A stretch of DNA of 64,000 nucleotides from Streptomyces sp. HUAS MG91 (GTDB taxonomy: Bacteria > Actinomycetota > Actinomycetes > Streptomycetales > Streptomycetaceae). How positions within the stretch are numbered: the stretch's first letter is position 1; each line of letters starts with the position of its first letter. The stretch spans positions 8,370,001 through 8,434,000 of the forward strand of contig NZ_CP159534.1 in assembly GCF_040529335.1 (NCBI RefSeq). The letters run 5' to 3'. This document shows positions 17,682-25,068 of the stretch, in pieces. A program made the position numbers and the translations under genes. The notes beneath the pieces were generated by a model. That model made no database searches, was not told the DNA's origin, and saw nothing but the letters and a program-made list of their open reading frames with translations.

Positions 17682-18488
17682 CTACTGCTGGTCCTGCCGC
17701 AACGGCCGGACCGTGAGCATCTGTTGGGCGTGACCGACGGGACCGTCGATGTCGTGCAGTACCGTGCTGGTGACGCCCTGGCCGGTGGGGCCGAAGACCA
17801 CGGTGGTGTCCAGGCCGACCCAGCGGCCCCGTGGCCGGCGGTGGAAGTGGAGGGTGAGGTCCACGTTGGGGAACATCCAGGCGCTGGGCGGTTGGCGTAC
17901 AGCGATGCCGTTGGCCGTGTCGACCAGAGCGACATAGGACGCGAGAGGGCTGACGGGCTCGCCCGCGACGAGATCCAGATCGGTGGAGACCCAGGCGGTC
18001 GTCCGGCCCGGCTGTGGCGGCGTCACCGGGCGAGTGTCGAGGGAGGCGATGTAGCCGCCGGGCCAGACGGAATCCAGCGGCCAGGAGTCGAGCGCGTCGG
18101 GCGGCGTGAGTTCCCGCGGAGCGCCTCCGGCGACGGCGCTGGTGTCGCCGGAGGCGAGGAGCCAGGCACGGGCGCGCACGACGGGGCGGTCGGCGATGAG
18201 GGCGACGGCCTCGATCAGTTCGATGGTGCGGCCCGGTCGGATGGCCTCGACCTGTATCTCGCACTCGTCGAGGGCGAGCCGGCCGAGGATGTCGAAGCTG
18301 ATCCTGGACAGCGCCTGGAGAGACCGGCCGTCGTGCGGGCGCGTGGCCAGATGGCGGTCGATGGCATGGACGACGAGACCGCCGAGCGGGCTGAAGTGCT
18401 GTTCGGCGGGATCCCACGCGCCGCTCGCGTGCGGGGTGGGCTTGTAGCGGTGGTCGTCGATGGGCTCGTAGTAGCTGCCGGTGTCCAA
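17682..18488 (-). CDS. Double-hotdog acyl-CoA thioesterase-like protein
   Basis: A thioesterase-family protein of 268 residues with the two-hotdog layout of TesB-like (thioesterase superfamily) proteins. The N-terminal fold is marked by SYYEPIDDHRYKPTPHASGAW, AEQHFSPLGGLVVHAI and SRISFDILGRL. The C-terminal fold has AWVSTDLDLVAGEPVSPLAS and GRWVGLDTTVVFGPTGQGV. The TTG at 18488 (AAGGA upstream) gives the normal family length. GTG 18692 would add 68 residues containing a hydrophobic stretch (HLALVGILFAYWLF) and would couple it to the phosphopantetheinyl transferase gene 10 bp upstream. In this context it could release or edit a carrier-bound acyl group. Confidence 0.75.
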   Translation of the reverse strand: MDTGSYYEPIDDHRYKPTPHASGAWDPAEQHFSPLGGLVVHAIDRHLATRPHDGRSLQALSRISFDILGRLALDECEIQVEAIRPGRTIELIEAVALIADRPVVRARAWLLASGDTSAVAGGAPRELTPPDALDSWPLDSVWPGGYIASLDTRPVTPPQPGRTTAWVSTDLDLVAGEPVSPLASYVALVDTANGIAVRQPPSAWMFPNVDLTLHFHRRPRGRWVGLDTTVVFGPTGQGVTSTVLHDIDGPVGHAQQMLTVRPLRQDQQ

Positions 18489-18701
18489 CGGAGGCGTTTC
18501 CTTCTCGGGCTGGCGGATGTCGAACGGTGCGCTGACGCAGAAGAGCCAGTATGCGAAAAGGATGCCGACCAGGGCGAGATGGACCTCGGTGCCGTCGGCG
18601 ATGCCGAGCCGACGACGCCACGAGCGCAACCCGCCGCCGATGCCGTCCGTGAGCGCCGCCGCCCGCGGCCCGGCGCGGGGTCGGCACGCCACACGTGACC
18701 T

Positions 18702-19379
18702 CTACCGCGGAACCCCGACACCGTGACCGCGCGGAACGAGCCGGGCAGGCGCCAGATCGGCGGCTTCGGCACGGCGCCACGATCCCGTGCAGGCCAGCGC
18801 GACGAGCGCACCGCGAGACACGTCGTGCCAGGAGTGAACCGGCTGCGCGACGGCGTCGGCCTTGAACCGGGCCTCGGCCCGCACCCACCCGGTCAGGCCG
18901 TCCGGCGTACGGCGCGGGTGCCCCGGGGAGCCCGGAGGGAACCGCCGCCGCACCAGTTCGGGGTCGGGCGGCACACGGTCGTACCGCTCGACGTCCACGC
19001 CCACCCGTCCGAGTCCCACGGCGGCCGCCACCAGCCCCTCCGCGTGACTGATGCTGACCCCCAGCCGTGGGTGCCGGGGTAGGGAGGGCCTGCCGTGTCC
19101 GGCGCGGTCACAGTCGGGGCAGTGCTGGCGCAGCTCCACCTCGGGCGCCGGGCGGCCGGTGACCCGGGCCGCGCACCAGCGCAGCAGCAGCCGGGCCGCG
19201 AGGACGTCGTCACGCCGCGCGGGCACGCGCACCAGCGCGAGCCTGCGCCGCTCCCAGCCGGCGAGTGTCCGCTCGTCCGCGGTGGGGGCCGCCAGCACTA
19301 CGGCGGTGCGGGCGACCACCACGAGTACCGGCGCGCCGGCCGCCCGGGGCACAGGTCCGCCCGGCGGCTGCGCGCTCAC
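18702..19379 (-). CDS. Sfp-type 4'-phosphopantetheinyl transferase
   Basis: A 225-residue enzyme that would move phosphopantetheine from CoA onto the serine of a carrier protein. The family signatures are present: LGVSISHAEGLVAAAVGLG (His112), GVDVERYD (Asp129 and Glu131 for Mg2+), and WVRAEARFKADAV (Glu169, Lys173). The GTG start overlaps the stop of the carrier-protein gene by 4 bp, so the transferase is almost certainly dedicated to that carrier. Longer frames upstream are antisense-like noise within the carrier gene and are rejected. Confidence 0.88.
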   Translation of the reverse strand: MSAQPPGGPVPRAAGAPVLVVVARTAVVLAAPTADERTLAGWERRRLALVRVPARRDDVLAARLLLRWCAARVTGRPAPEVELRQHCPDCDRAGHGRPSLPRHPRLGVSISHAEGLVAAAVGLGRVGVDVERYDRVPPDPELVRRRFPPGSPGHPRRTPDGLTGWVRAEARFKADAVAQPVHSWHDVSRGALVALACTGSWRRAEAADLAPARLVPRGHGVGVPR

Positions 19380-19618
19380 GCCGGGGCGGTGCCCGACGCG
19401 CTCAGGAACCGCTCCCGGATGCGGTCGAGCGTGCGGAAGTCGTCGATGGTGGACGTCTGGAGGTCGATGATCTCGCCGCTGATCGATTCGAGCAGGTCGA
19501 TGAACTCCAGGAAGTCCATCGAGTCGATGAGCCGGGCCTCGATCAGGTCCTCGTCGTGGGCGATGCCTCCTTCGAGTTCCGGGTTCTTCTCGTGGATCCA
19601 CTCGATGACGGATTCCAT
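19376..19618 (-). CDS. Stand-alone acyl/aminoacyl carrier protein
   Basis: An 80-residue acidic four-helix carrier protein. The phosphopantetheine attachment site is Ser33 in ARLIDSMDFLEFIDLLE, the usual DSL changed to DSM. It lies 15 bp after the amino acid:carrier ligase gene and overlaps the phosphopantetheinyl transferase start by 4 bp. It is the expected tether on which the ligase loads an amino acid for the dioxygenase and condensation protein encoded across the divergent promoter. The amino acid is not known from sequence. Confidence 0.88.
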   Translation of the reverse strand: MESVIEWIHEKNPELEGGIAHDEDLIEARLIDSMDFLEFIDLLESISGEIIDLQTSTIDDFRTLDRIRERFLSASGTAPA

Positions 19619-19633
19619 GGCGCTGCGGGGTCC

Positions 19634-20521
19634 TTACTGTGCGACGGGGGCGGGGGAGTGGGCGGCGCCGGCACGGGGCCGGACGCGGTCGAGGACGTCG
19701 AGGGCGGCCTCGGCGGAGCCGTGCGCCAGGATCATCGCGTGGATCCAGCGCTCGACGCCGAAGGCGACGCAGGAGCTGAACGCGCTGCCGTGCCCTCCGG
19801 CGCTGATGTCCAGCCGTTCACCGAAGAAGTTGCGGTGCCGGTTCACGGAGGCGATGGCCGTGCCGTCGGAGACGCTGTACTCGTGCTTGACGGGATCCAG
19901 GGCCATGAGCCGGGCCCGCGAGCCCTGCCGGTCGTAGAAGGGATCGTCCGCCGCCGCCCGGGTCAGTTCGAGGCCGAGTCGCTTCGCCAGGTCCGTGACG
20001 AACTCCGCGCCCCGGTCGAGATGTTCGACGCAGCCGTCCTTGGTGCCCAGGTACAGCACCTCGCGCATGTGGAAGCCGTGCAGCCTGCGCAGGCCGTCGT
20101 AGTGGGTCTCGTTGCGGAAGCAGCGGCCCGTGGCGGACAGCCGCAGCCCGTCCTCGCCGACGTCCTGGCCCTCCAGCGACAGCAGCAGGCCGTAGCAGGT
20201 GGCGGAGGGCAGCAGGTGTCCGGTCGCTCGCAGCGGTGCGGCCTCGGCCGGCCCGCCGTCGGCGAGTGCGTCGAGCGCCTCCGGGCCGAACCTGCCCGCG
20301 GGGACGCCCAGGTGCGGGAAGTTGCGGAAGTAGTCCAGGCGCGCGAGGCCGGAGGCGGGCAGCAGCGGCGGACCGAGACATTCAGGGGCCGCCAACTCCT
20401 CGGCCAGGCCGAGGAGAAGGGTGTCCAGGCCACGCAGGAGCGCCGTGTGCACGGGATCGAGCGCGAGCAGTCCGGCGCCGGGGCCGCGCAGCTGCGGCAA
20501 CGGCCGGGTGGAGGTGTTCAT
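19634..20521 (-). CDS. Amino acid:[carrier protein] ligase (class II synthetase-like)
   Basis: A 295-residue homologue of the catalytic core of atypical seryl-tRNA synthetases. It lacks a tRNA-binding arm, as in the Bradyrhizobium ligases that aminoacylate carrier proteins instead of tRNA. Class II motif 2 is GRCFRNETHYDG (132-143) and motif 3 is AFGVERWIHA. Cys109, Glu154 and Cys251 fall where the known enzymes bind their active-site zinc (109-154 has the same 45-residue spacing as I recall for Bradyrhizobium Cys131-Glu176). It would activate a small amino acid such as Gly or Ala with ATP and transfer it to the adjacent carrier. ATG 20521; first gene of the leftward operon. Confidence 0.88.
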   Translation of the reverse strand: MNTSTRPLPQLRGPGAGLLALDPVHTALLRGLDTLLLGLAEELAAPECLGPPLLPASGLARLDYFRNFPHLGVPAGRFGPEALDALADGGPAEAAPLRATGHLLPSATCYGLLLSLEGQDVGEDGLRLSATGRCFRNETHYDGLRRLHGFHMREVLYLGTKDGCVEHLDRGAEFVTDLAKRLGLELTRAAADDPFYDRQGSRARLMALDPVKHEYSVSDGTAIASVNRHRNFFGERLDISAGGHGSAFSSCVAFGVERWIHAMILAHGSAEAALDVLDRVRPRAGAAHSPAPVAQ

Positions 20522-20653
20522 GCAAACCGCTTCCTGGGAAATCGGGCGGGCGCTGAGAAGCCGGGACACGGTGGGGCACGTCGGCGGTGCTGTGCCGTCA
20601 TGAGCGCGTTCACGGCGTCGAGTTGTGGACCTTAGAGCGCCCCCGCAGAATTT

Positions 20654-20663
20654 GTCTAGACCA
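20654..20663. promoter_or_regulatory. Candidate operator copy 1 (GTCTAGAC palindrome)
   Basis: GTCTAGAC is an 8-bp palindrome here within GTCTAGACCA. An identical 10-mer recurs 97 bp downstream in the same divergent promoter. CTAG-containing sites are rare in Streptomyces DNA, which makes the pair stand out. Confidence 0.5.
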
Positions 20664-20749
20664 TAAGAAGGTCCGGTGCTCCGGTGGCTCGATACTGCTG
20701 TTCGCGGTCTCAAAAGACGGTCAAAAAGGGGGACTTGACAGAATCCCAA

Positions 20750-20760
20750 GGTCTAGACCA
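20750..20760. promoter_or_regulatory. Candidate operator copy 2 (GGTCTAGACC palindrome)
   Basis: A perfect 10-bp palindrome GGTCTAGACC, placed 10 bp downstream of a TTGACA hexamer, so a bound protein would block or contact polymerase for the dioxygenase operon. No regulator gene lies in the cluster itself. Confidence 0.5.
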
Positions 20761-20881
20761 GTGTTCGAGCGCTCCCTCGTCCCGCTCATCCGACCGGGCT
20801 GACGGCGGAGCGGAGCGCCGCCGCGGCCGTGCCGTGCGCGCGCCCAGCCGACCGACTCCCGGACGTCGCCGAAGGAGCCGC

Positions 20882-21967
20882 ATGACCGCCACAGCGCCCG
20901 CCCGCCCCCGCCGTCAACCCCGCCTGTACCGCGCCGCCACCGACCGGCCCTACTTCAGCACCGACGGCGAGTCCTACCTCGCCCGGACCACCTTGCGCGA
21001 GCTCGACAAGACCCGCCCCCTGCGGGTGCTCTCCGCCGAGCAGTTCGCTCATTGGCAGACCTACGGCTACGTCATCGTCCGCGAGGCGATCCCGGCCGCT
21101 GCCGCCCGCCGCCTGCTCGACTTCACCTGGGAGTTCCAGGGGCTCGACCCCGACCGCCCGCAGACGTGGTTCGAGGACCGGCCCTGGCGTTCCCAGCTCG
21201 ACCGGCAGCTGCACATCTACGGATTCGTGGAGGCGTACCACCACCAGCTGCTCTGGGACAGCCGGCAGAACAGCCGCGTGTACGACGCCTTCGTCGACGT
21301 GTGGGACAGCGAGGAACTCTGGGTCACCCTCGACCGGCTGAACCTCAACCCGCCCAACCGCGGCAACCGCGACCGGGCCCTGATCGACCCCACCGACCGC
21401 GGATTCGACATCGAACTGCACTGGGACATCGACACCAGCCTCGGAGTCCCGCCCCAGCGGGTGCAGGGCATCATCGCCCTCAACGACACCAGCCCCGATA
21501 CCGGCGGCTTCCAGTGCTGCCCCGAACTCTTCCGGCGCTTCGACCAGTGGGCCCCGCTCCAGCCCGCGGACCGGGACCCGCTGCGCCCGGAGGCCGACCG
21601 GGACGCGTTCCCCGTCGTCAGGCCCGACCTGAAACCCGGTGACCTGCTCATCTGGAACGGACTGCTCGCGCACGGAGTGGCCCGCAACACCTCGGAGAAC
21701 GGCGTGCGGGCCGTGCAGTACCTCTCGATGATGCCCGCGCTCGAGGAACACGACCGGCTGCGCACCTCGCGCGTCGATTCCTGGCGCCACCTGCGCACCC
21801 CCCGCTGGAACCGCACCCTTGTCGGCGACCCCGTACGGCACGAGTCCAAGCGCTATCCCACCGCCGACCTCGACGCCCTCGGAAGCCGCCTGCTCGGGCT
21901 CACGTCCTGGCACGACCCGGACCGCCCCGCGAACGCGGAGGAGCACGCGTGCGCCGCATCTGTCTGA
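20882..21967 (+). CDS. Phytanoyl-CoA dioxygenase (PhyH) family Fe(II)/2-oxoglutarate hydroxylase
   Basis: A 361-residue non-haem iron dioxygenase. The iron triad is visible as H180-W181-D182 (IELHWDID) and His264 (LLAHGVARN). Arg276 (NGVRAVQY) would hold 2-oxoglutarate. PhyH enzymes hydroxylate aliphatic carbons, often on carrier-tethered amino acids or on fatty chains. The ATG at 20882 has GAAGGAG upstream. It is the first gene of the rightward operon and overlaps the next gene by 19 bp. The likely substrate is the aminoacyl carrier thioester or the condensed product, by context only. Confidence 0.9.
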   Translation: MTATAPARPRRQPRLYRAATDRPYFSTDGESYLARTTLRELDKTRPLRVLSAEQFAHWQTYGYVIVREAIPAAAARRLLDFTWEFQGLDPDRPQTWFEDRPWRSQLDRQLHIYGFVEAYHHQLLWDSRQNSRVYDAFVDVWDSEELWVTLDRLNLNPPNRGNRDRALIDPTDRGFDIELHWDIDTSLGVPPQRVQGIIALNDTSPDTGGFQCCPELFRRFDQWAPLQPADRDPLRPEADRDAFPVVRPDLKPGDLLIWNGLLAHGVARNTSENGVRAVQYLSMMPALEEHDRLRTSRVDSWRHLRTPRWNRTLVGDPVRHESKRYPTADLDALGSRLLGLTSWHDPDRPANAEEHACAASV

Positions 21968-23259
21968 CCCTCCCCACCGACCGGGCCTGCGCACCCGCCA
22001 TCACCGGCCTGGCCAGGGAAGCGGCCCACGGCGCCCGGACCTTCGGCGTCGAGGTGCACGTCCTCGTCCTGGACTCCGCACCCGCCGACGCGCGCGCTGA
22101 ACACCGCGTGGTCATCGAGAACCTGACACCCGCACCGGGTGTCGTCGTCCATCACCTCGACGAGCGTGCCCAGCGCGCGCTGCTGCGGGACATCGTCGCC
22201 ACCGCCGCGCCCGCCGACGCCGACCGGCTGCTGCACCTGCTGCTGCCCGCCGGTGTCTCGTACGGTGCCTGCACCAACCGTGCGTTCCTCATCGCGGAAT
22301 CCCTCGGCTGTGACTCCGTGCACCGCCGGGACTCCGACAGCAGTTACCAGGAACACGCGGGCGCGACCGTCTTTCCCCTCCACCAGGAGCTGGCCTTCCT
22401 CGACGCCACGGCGTCCGACGCCGGCGCGCGCGTGTCGGCCCGCAGACTCCGCCCCGACTCGCGGGACCGCCAAGTCGCCCTGGTGGGCGGGTCGTTCATC
22501 GGCGCCATGTCCGTCGACCTCGACGGGGTGCGACAGCGCGACCCCGCGGCGTACGAGCGGTTGCTCGCGCTCACCGTGCCCGACGACTACCCGGCGCTGT
22601 GGCGCCCGACCCTCGTCGCCGACTCCTTCCGGGGCGGAGGAACCACGGAGTTCACCGAGGACCGCACCATCCTCACCCGCGTCCCGCCCACCCGGGTCGA
22701 CATGTGCAACATCGCCCTGTCCCGCGCCGTGTACACGCGCGTCCCACTGCCGCCGGCCCGGGACACCGTCGGCAGCGACTACTTCCTGCTGCACGTCGTG
22801 CATGCCGCCGCGCTGCCCGGCGTGCTGCACAACCGGCACATCGTCAACCACCACACCCCGGACCGGCGCACCGACGAGGCGTTCCTCGCCTACCAGGTCA
22901 GGCTCGCCAAGTACGTCCTCGCCGTGCCCCGCCTCCACGGGATCCACACCGCCCTCGGCGCCGCCGGGCCGGAACTCCTCGACGACGACGGGCGGATACG
23001 GACCGCCGCCGTCGCCGACCCGGTACGCCTGAGCGCCGCCGACCCGCGCCCCGGCGACGCCCACCGGCTGGACGCCCTCGACGCCGTCCTGCGCGACCTC
23101 GGGGGACGCTGGGCCGCGGCCGCCGACCTGCTGAACGCCCGTAGAGACGAACTCCTCGCCGAGGCGCGGACCGACATGGCCGACTTCGCGTTCCTGCTCG
23201 GCGCGTGGCCCGCGCTGACCGCCTCCGCCCGCGCCCGACAGGCGGTGAGCACACGATGA
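21949..23259 (+). CDS. Conserved protein of unknown function (DUF6271-like, GT-A-like features)
   Basis: A 436-residue cytosolic protein. I associate it with the DUF6271 family; the family name should be verified. The N-terminal half reads like a nucleotide-sugar transferase fold: a first strand RRICLTLPTDR, then SYGACTNRAFLIAESLGCDSVHRRDSDS with a DxD motif at 128-130 that could bind a metal and nucleotide. The middle has ALVGGSFIGAMSVDLDGV. The GTG start overlaps the dioxygenase by 19 bp, and its stop overlaps the condensation gene by 4 bp (ATGA). It may glycosylate or otherwise transfer a group within the pathway, but its chemistry is unproven. Confidence 0.75.
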   Translation: MRRICLTLPTDRACAPAITGLAREAAHGARTFGVEVHVLVLDSAPADARAEHRVVIENLTPAPGVVVHHLDERAQRALLRDIVATAAPADADRLLHLLLPAGVSYGACTNRAFLIAESLGCDSVHRRDSDSSYQEHAGATVFPLHQELAFLDATASDAGARVSARRLRPDSRDRQVALVGGSFIGAMSVDLDGVRQRDPAAYERLLALTVPDDYPALWRPTLVADSFRGGGTTEFTEDRTILTRVPPTRVDMCNIALSRAVYTRVPLPPARDTVGSDYFLLHVVHAAALPGVLHNRHIVNHHTPDRRTDEAFLAYQVRLAKYVLAVPRLHGIHTALGAAGPELLDDDGRIRTAAVADPVRLSAADPRPGDAHRLDALDAVLRDLGGRWAAAADLLNARRDELLAEARTDMADFAFLLGAWPALTASARARQAVSTR

Positions 23260-25067
23260 CGGACACCACACACGAGACGCCCGTACACGAGACGTCCGCA
23301 CATGCGGAACCCGCGCACCCGACCGCCTACCGGCAGACCTCGCACAGCGTCCGCTACTCCGCGGGAGTCGCCCGGCGCGGACCGCTCGCCGTCGGGCAGA
23401 CCAACATGATCCGCTGCATCCTGCGCGACGACCCCGTACAGATCAACATCCATGACGTGTGGCCCGCACCGCTCGACACGTCCGTCGAGGCCGCCGTCGA
23501 CGCCCTGTGCGTCCTCGTGGAACGGCACGAGGCGCTGCGCACGACCTTCCCGCACCGCCCCGGCGAACTGCCCGAAGAGCAACACGTCGCGGCCGAGGGC
23601 ACCTTCCGCGTCGTCGAGCGCGCACACCACACGTGTCCCGAGCAACCGGACCGGTACGCCGAGTCCGTCGCCCGGCTGTCCCGCCACGAACGTTTCCGGC
23701 TCGATCGCGACTTCCCGCTGCGCCTCACCCTGCTCACCCGGAACGGGACCGTCAGCCACGTGGCCCTGGCCGCGAGCCACGCCGCCGTCGACGGCTCCGC
23801 GCTCGCGATCCTGCACGACGAATGGCACGCCCTCGTGACGGGCACACCCCTGCCCGCCCCGACCGCCCGCACCCCGCTGGACCTCGCCGCGGAGGAGACC
23901 TCGCCCGGCGGACGCCGCAGGAGCGAGGCGTCACTGCGCTATTGGGAGAACGTGCTGCGCACCGCACCCCAGGCGATGTTCGCCGAACCGAGACTGCGCG
24001 CCGGCGAGTACAGCACCGCGCAACTGACCCTGCGGTCGTCCCGGGCCGGACGGGCCCTGCGGGACACCGCGGCGCGCACCAAAAGCCCCGCCCCGACCGT
24101 TCTGCTCGCGGCCTGGTGCACCCTGGCCGCGCACCGGGCCGGACAGCACACCTGCGTCGCCGCGGCGCCGACCGGAAACCGCAACCGGTCCGGGCTCGCC
24201 CGCAGCGTGACCACCCTCTCCCAGGACGCGCTGCTCAGCCTCGACATGAGCGGCCCGACCTTCGACGCGGTGCTGCGCAGGACGTGGGGCGCGGCGCTCG
24301 ACGCCTACCGGCACAGCAGGTTCGACTCCGTGCGGCTCTGGGAGATGATCGACTCGGTCACCCGTGAACGCGGCAGCCGATTCGCCCGCGACGTGGTGTT
24401 CAACGACGTGAGCAGCGTGCCGGCGACGTCCGTCGGCACGGTGGAGACGTCCGGGGACGCCGAGCCCCGCGAGTTCTCCCTGACCTGGGGGCCCGAGCAG
24501 GTCCTGCCCACCCGCCTGCTCACCTTCGTCCACGCGGTCGAGCCCGAGCTGCGCCTGTCGCTGTGGGCCGACCCCGCTCTCTTCACCCGGGCGGAGGCCG
24601 AGGACCAGCTGACCGGACTGGTCCGTCTGCTCGAGGCCGCCGCACGAGCGGACGTGCCGCTCGCCGACCTCACCTCCGTGACCGGAGTGCGTCCCGCGGA
24701 GCGCGACGCGGACTGGCACCGGATCGACGACTGCTGGATCTCCCGCTCCGCCGTCGAGCGCGCCGTGAGCGACGCCGCCGGCCGGCTCCCCGCCCACGTC
24801 GCCGTCACGGACGACCCGGCCGCAGCCGCACCGGACGGGCGCGGTGCCCGCCTGGTCGCGTACGTCGCGGTGCCGCCGGACGGCAGCGCCCCGACTCCGC
24901 ACGGCCTTCACACCGGGCTGATGACAGAGATCGCCCGACGGTCCGAACTCCTCGCACCCCACCACTACGTGGTCGTCCGCGACGCCCCGCACGACACCAC
25001 CGACGTCGCGGCGTGGCAGCGACGGCCCGTCCTCACCGAAGGGAACGGCCGCGAACGGCCGATGTGA
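23256..25067 (+). CDS. Free-standing condensation-domain protein with adenylation-tail remnant
   Basis: A 603-residue NRPS-type condensation protein. The core motif is SHAAVDG (174-180): the usual first His of HHxxxDG is Ser, but the catalytic second His (H175) and Asp (D179) are kept. Other landmarks are VERHEALRTTF, APTGNRNRSG and RFARDVVFNDVS. After about residue 490, the sequence (ARLVAYVAVPPDGS, ELLAPHHYVVVRDAPHD) resembles the C-terminal lobe of an adenylation domain without its active core. It would join an aminoacyl or acyl group from the carrier to a partner molecule. ATG start overlapping the preceding stop by 4 bp; the transporter follows after 1 bp. Confidence 0.85.
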   Translation: MTDTTHETPVHETSAHAEPAHPTAYRQTSHSVRYSAGVARRGPLAVGQTNMIRCILRDDPVQINIHDVWPAPLDTSVEAAVDALCVLVERHEALRTTFPHRPGELPEEQHVAAEGTFRVVERAHHTCPEQPDRYAESVARLSRHERFRLDRDFPLRLTLLTRNGTVSHVALAASHAAVDGSALAILHDEWHALVTGTPLPAPTARTPLDLAAEETSPGGRRRSEASLRYWENVLRTAPQAMFAEPRLRAGEYSTAQLTLRSSRAGRALRDTAARTKSPAPTVLLAAWCTLAAHRAGQHTCVAAAPTGNRNRSGLARSVTTLSQDALLSLDMSGPTFDAVLRRTWGAALDAYRHSRFDSVRLWEMIDSVTRERGSRFARDVVFNDVSSVPATSVGTVETSGDAEPREFSLTWGPEQVLPTRLLTFVHAVEPELRLSLWADPALFTRAEAEDQLTGLVRLLEAAARADVPLADLTSVTGVRPAERDADWHRIDDCWISRSAVERAVSDAAGRLPAHVAVTDDPAAAAPDGRGARLVAYVAVPPDGSAPTPHGLHTGLMTEIARRSELLAPHHYVVVRDAPHDTTDVAAWQRRPVLTEGNGRERPM

Positions 25068-25068
25068 C

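Larger units (their letters stand above)
20522..20881. promoter_or_regulatory. Divergent control region of the carrier-protein cluster
   Basis: A 360-bp gap between the ligase (leftward) and dioxygenase (rightward) genes, noticeably richer in A/T than its surroundings. It holds two copies of GTCTAGACCA, at 20654-20663 and 20751-20760, and a TTGACA hexamer at 20735-20740 facing the dioxygenase. No clear -10 box could be fixed for either direction. Both arms of the cluster are probably controlled from here. Confidence 0.6.

Noticed and set aside
18702..19601. Long start for the phosphopantetheinyl transferase at 19601
   Set aside because: The extra 74 codons lie antiparallel-like within the carrier gene in another frame and are Arg/Pro/His-rich noise. 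The GTG at 19379 with 4-bp overlap fits family length.
19634..20521. Reading the class II synthetase homologue as a seryl-tRNA synthetase
   Set aside because: It lacks the N-terminal tRNA-binding arm, is only 295 residues, keeps the zinc-ligand spacing of carrier-protein ligases, and is followed directly by a carrier gene.
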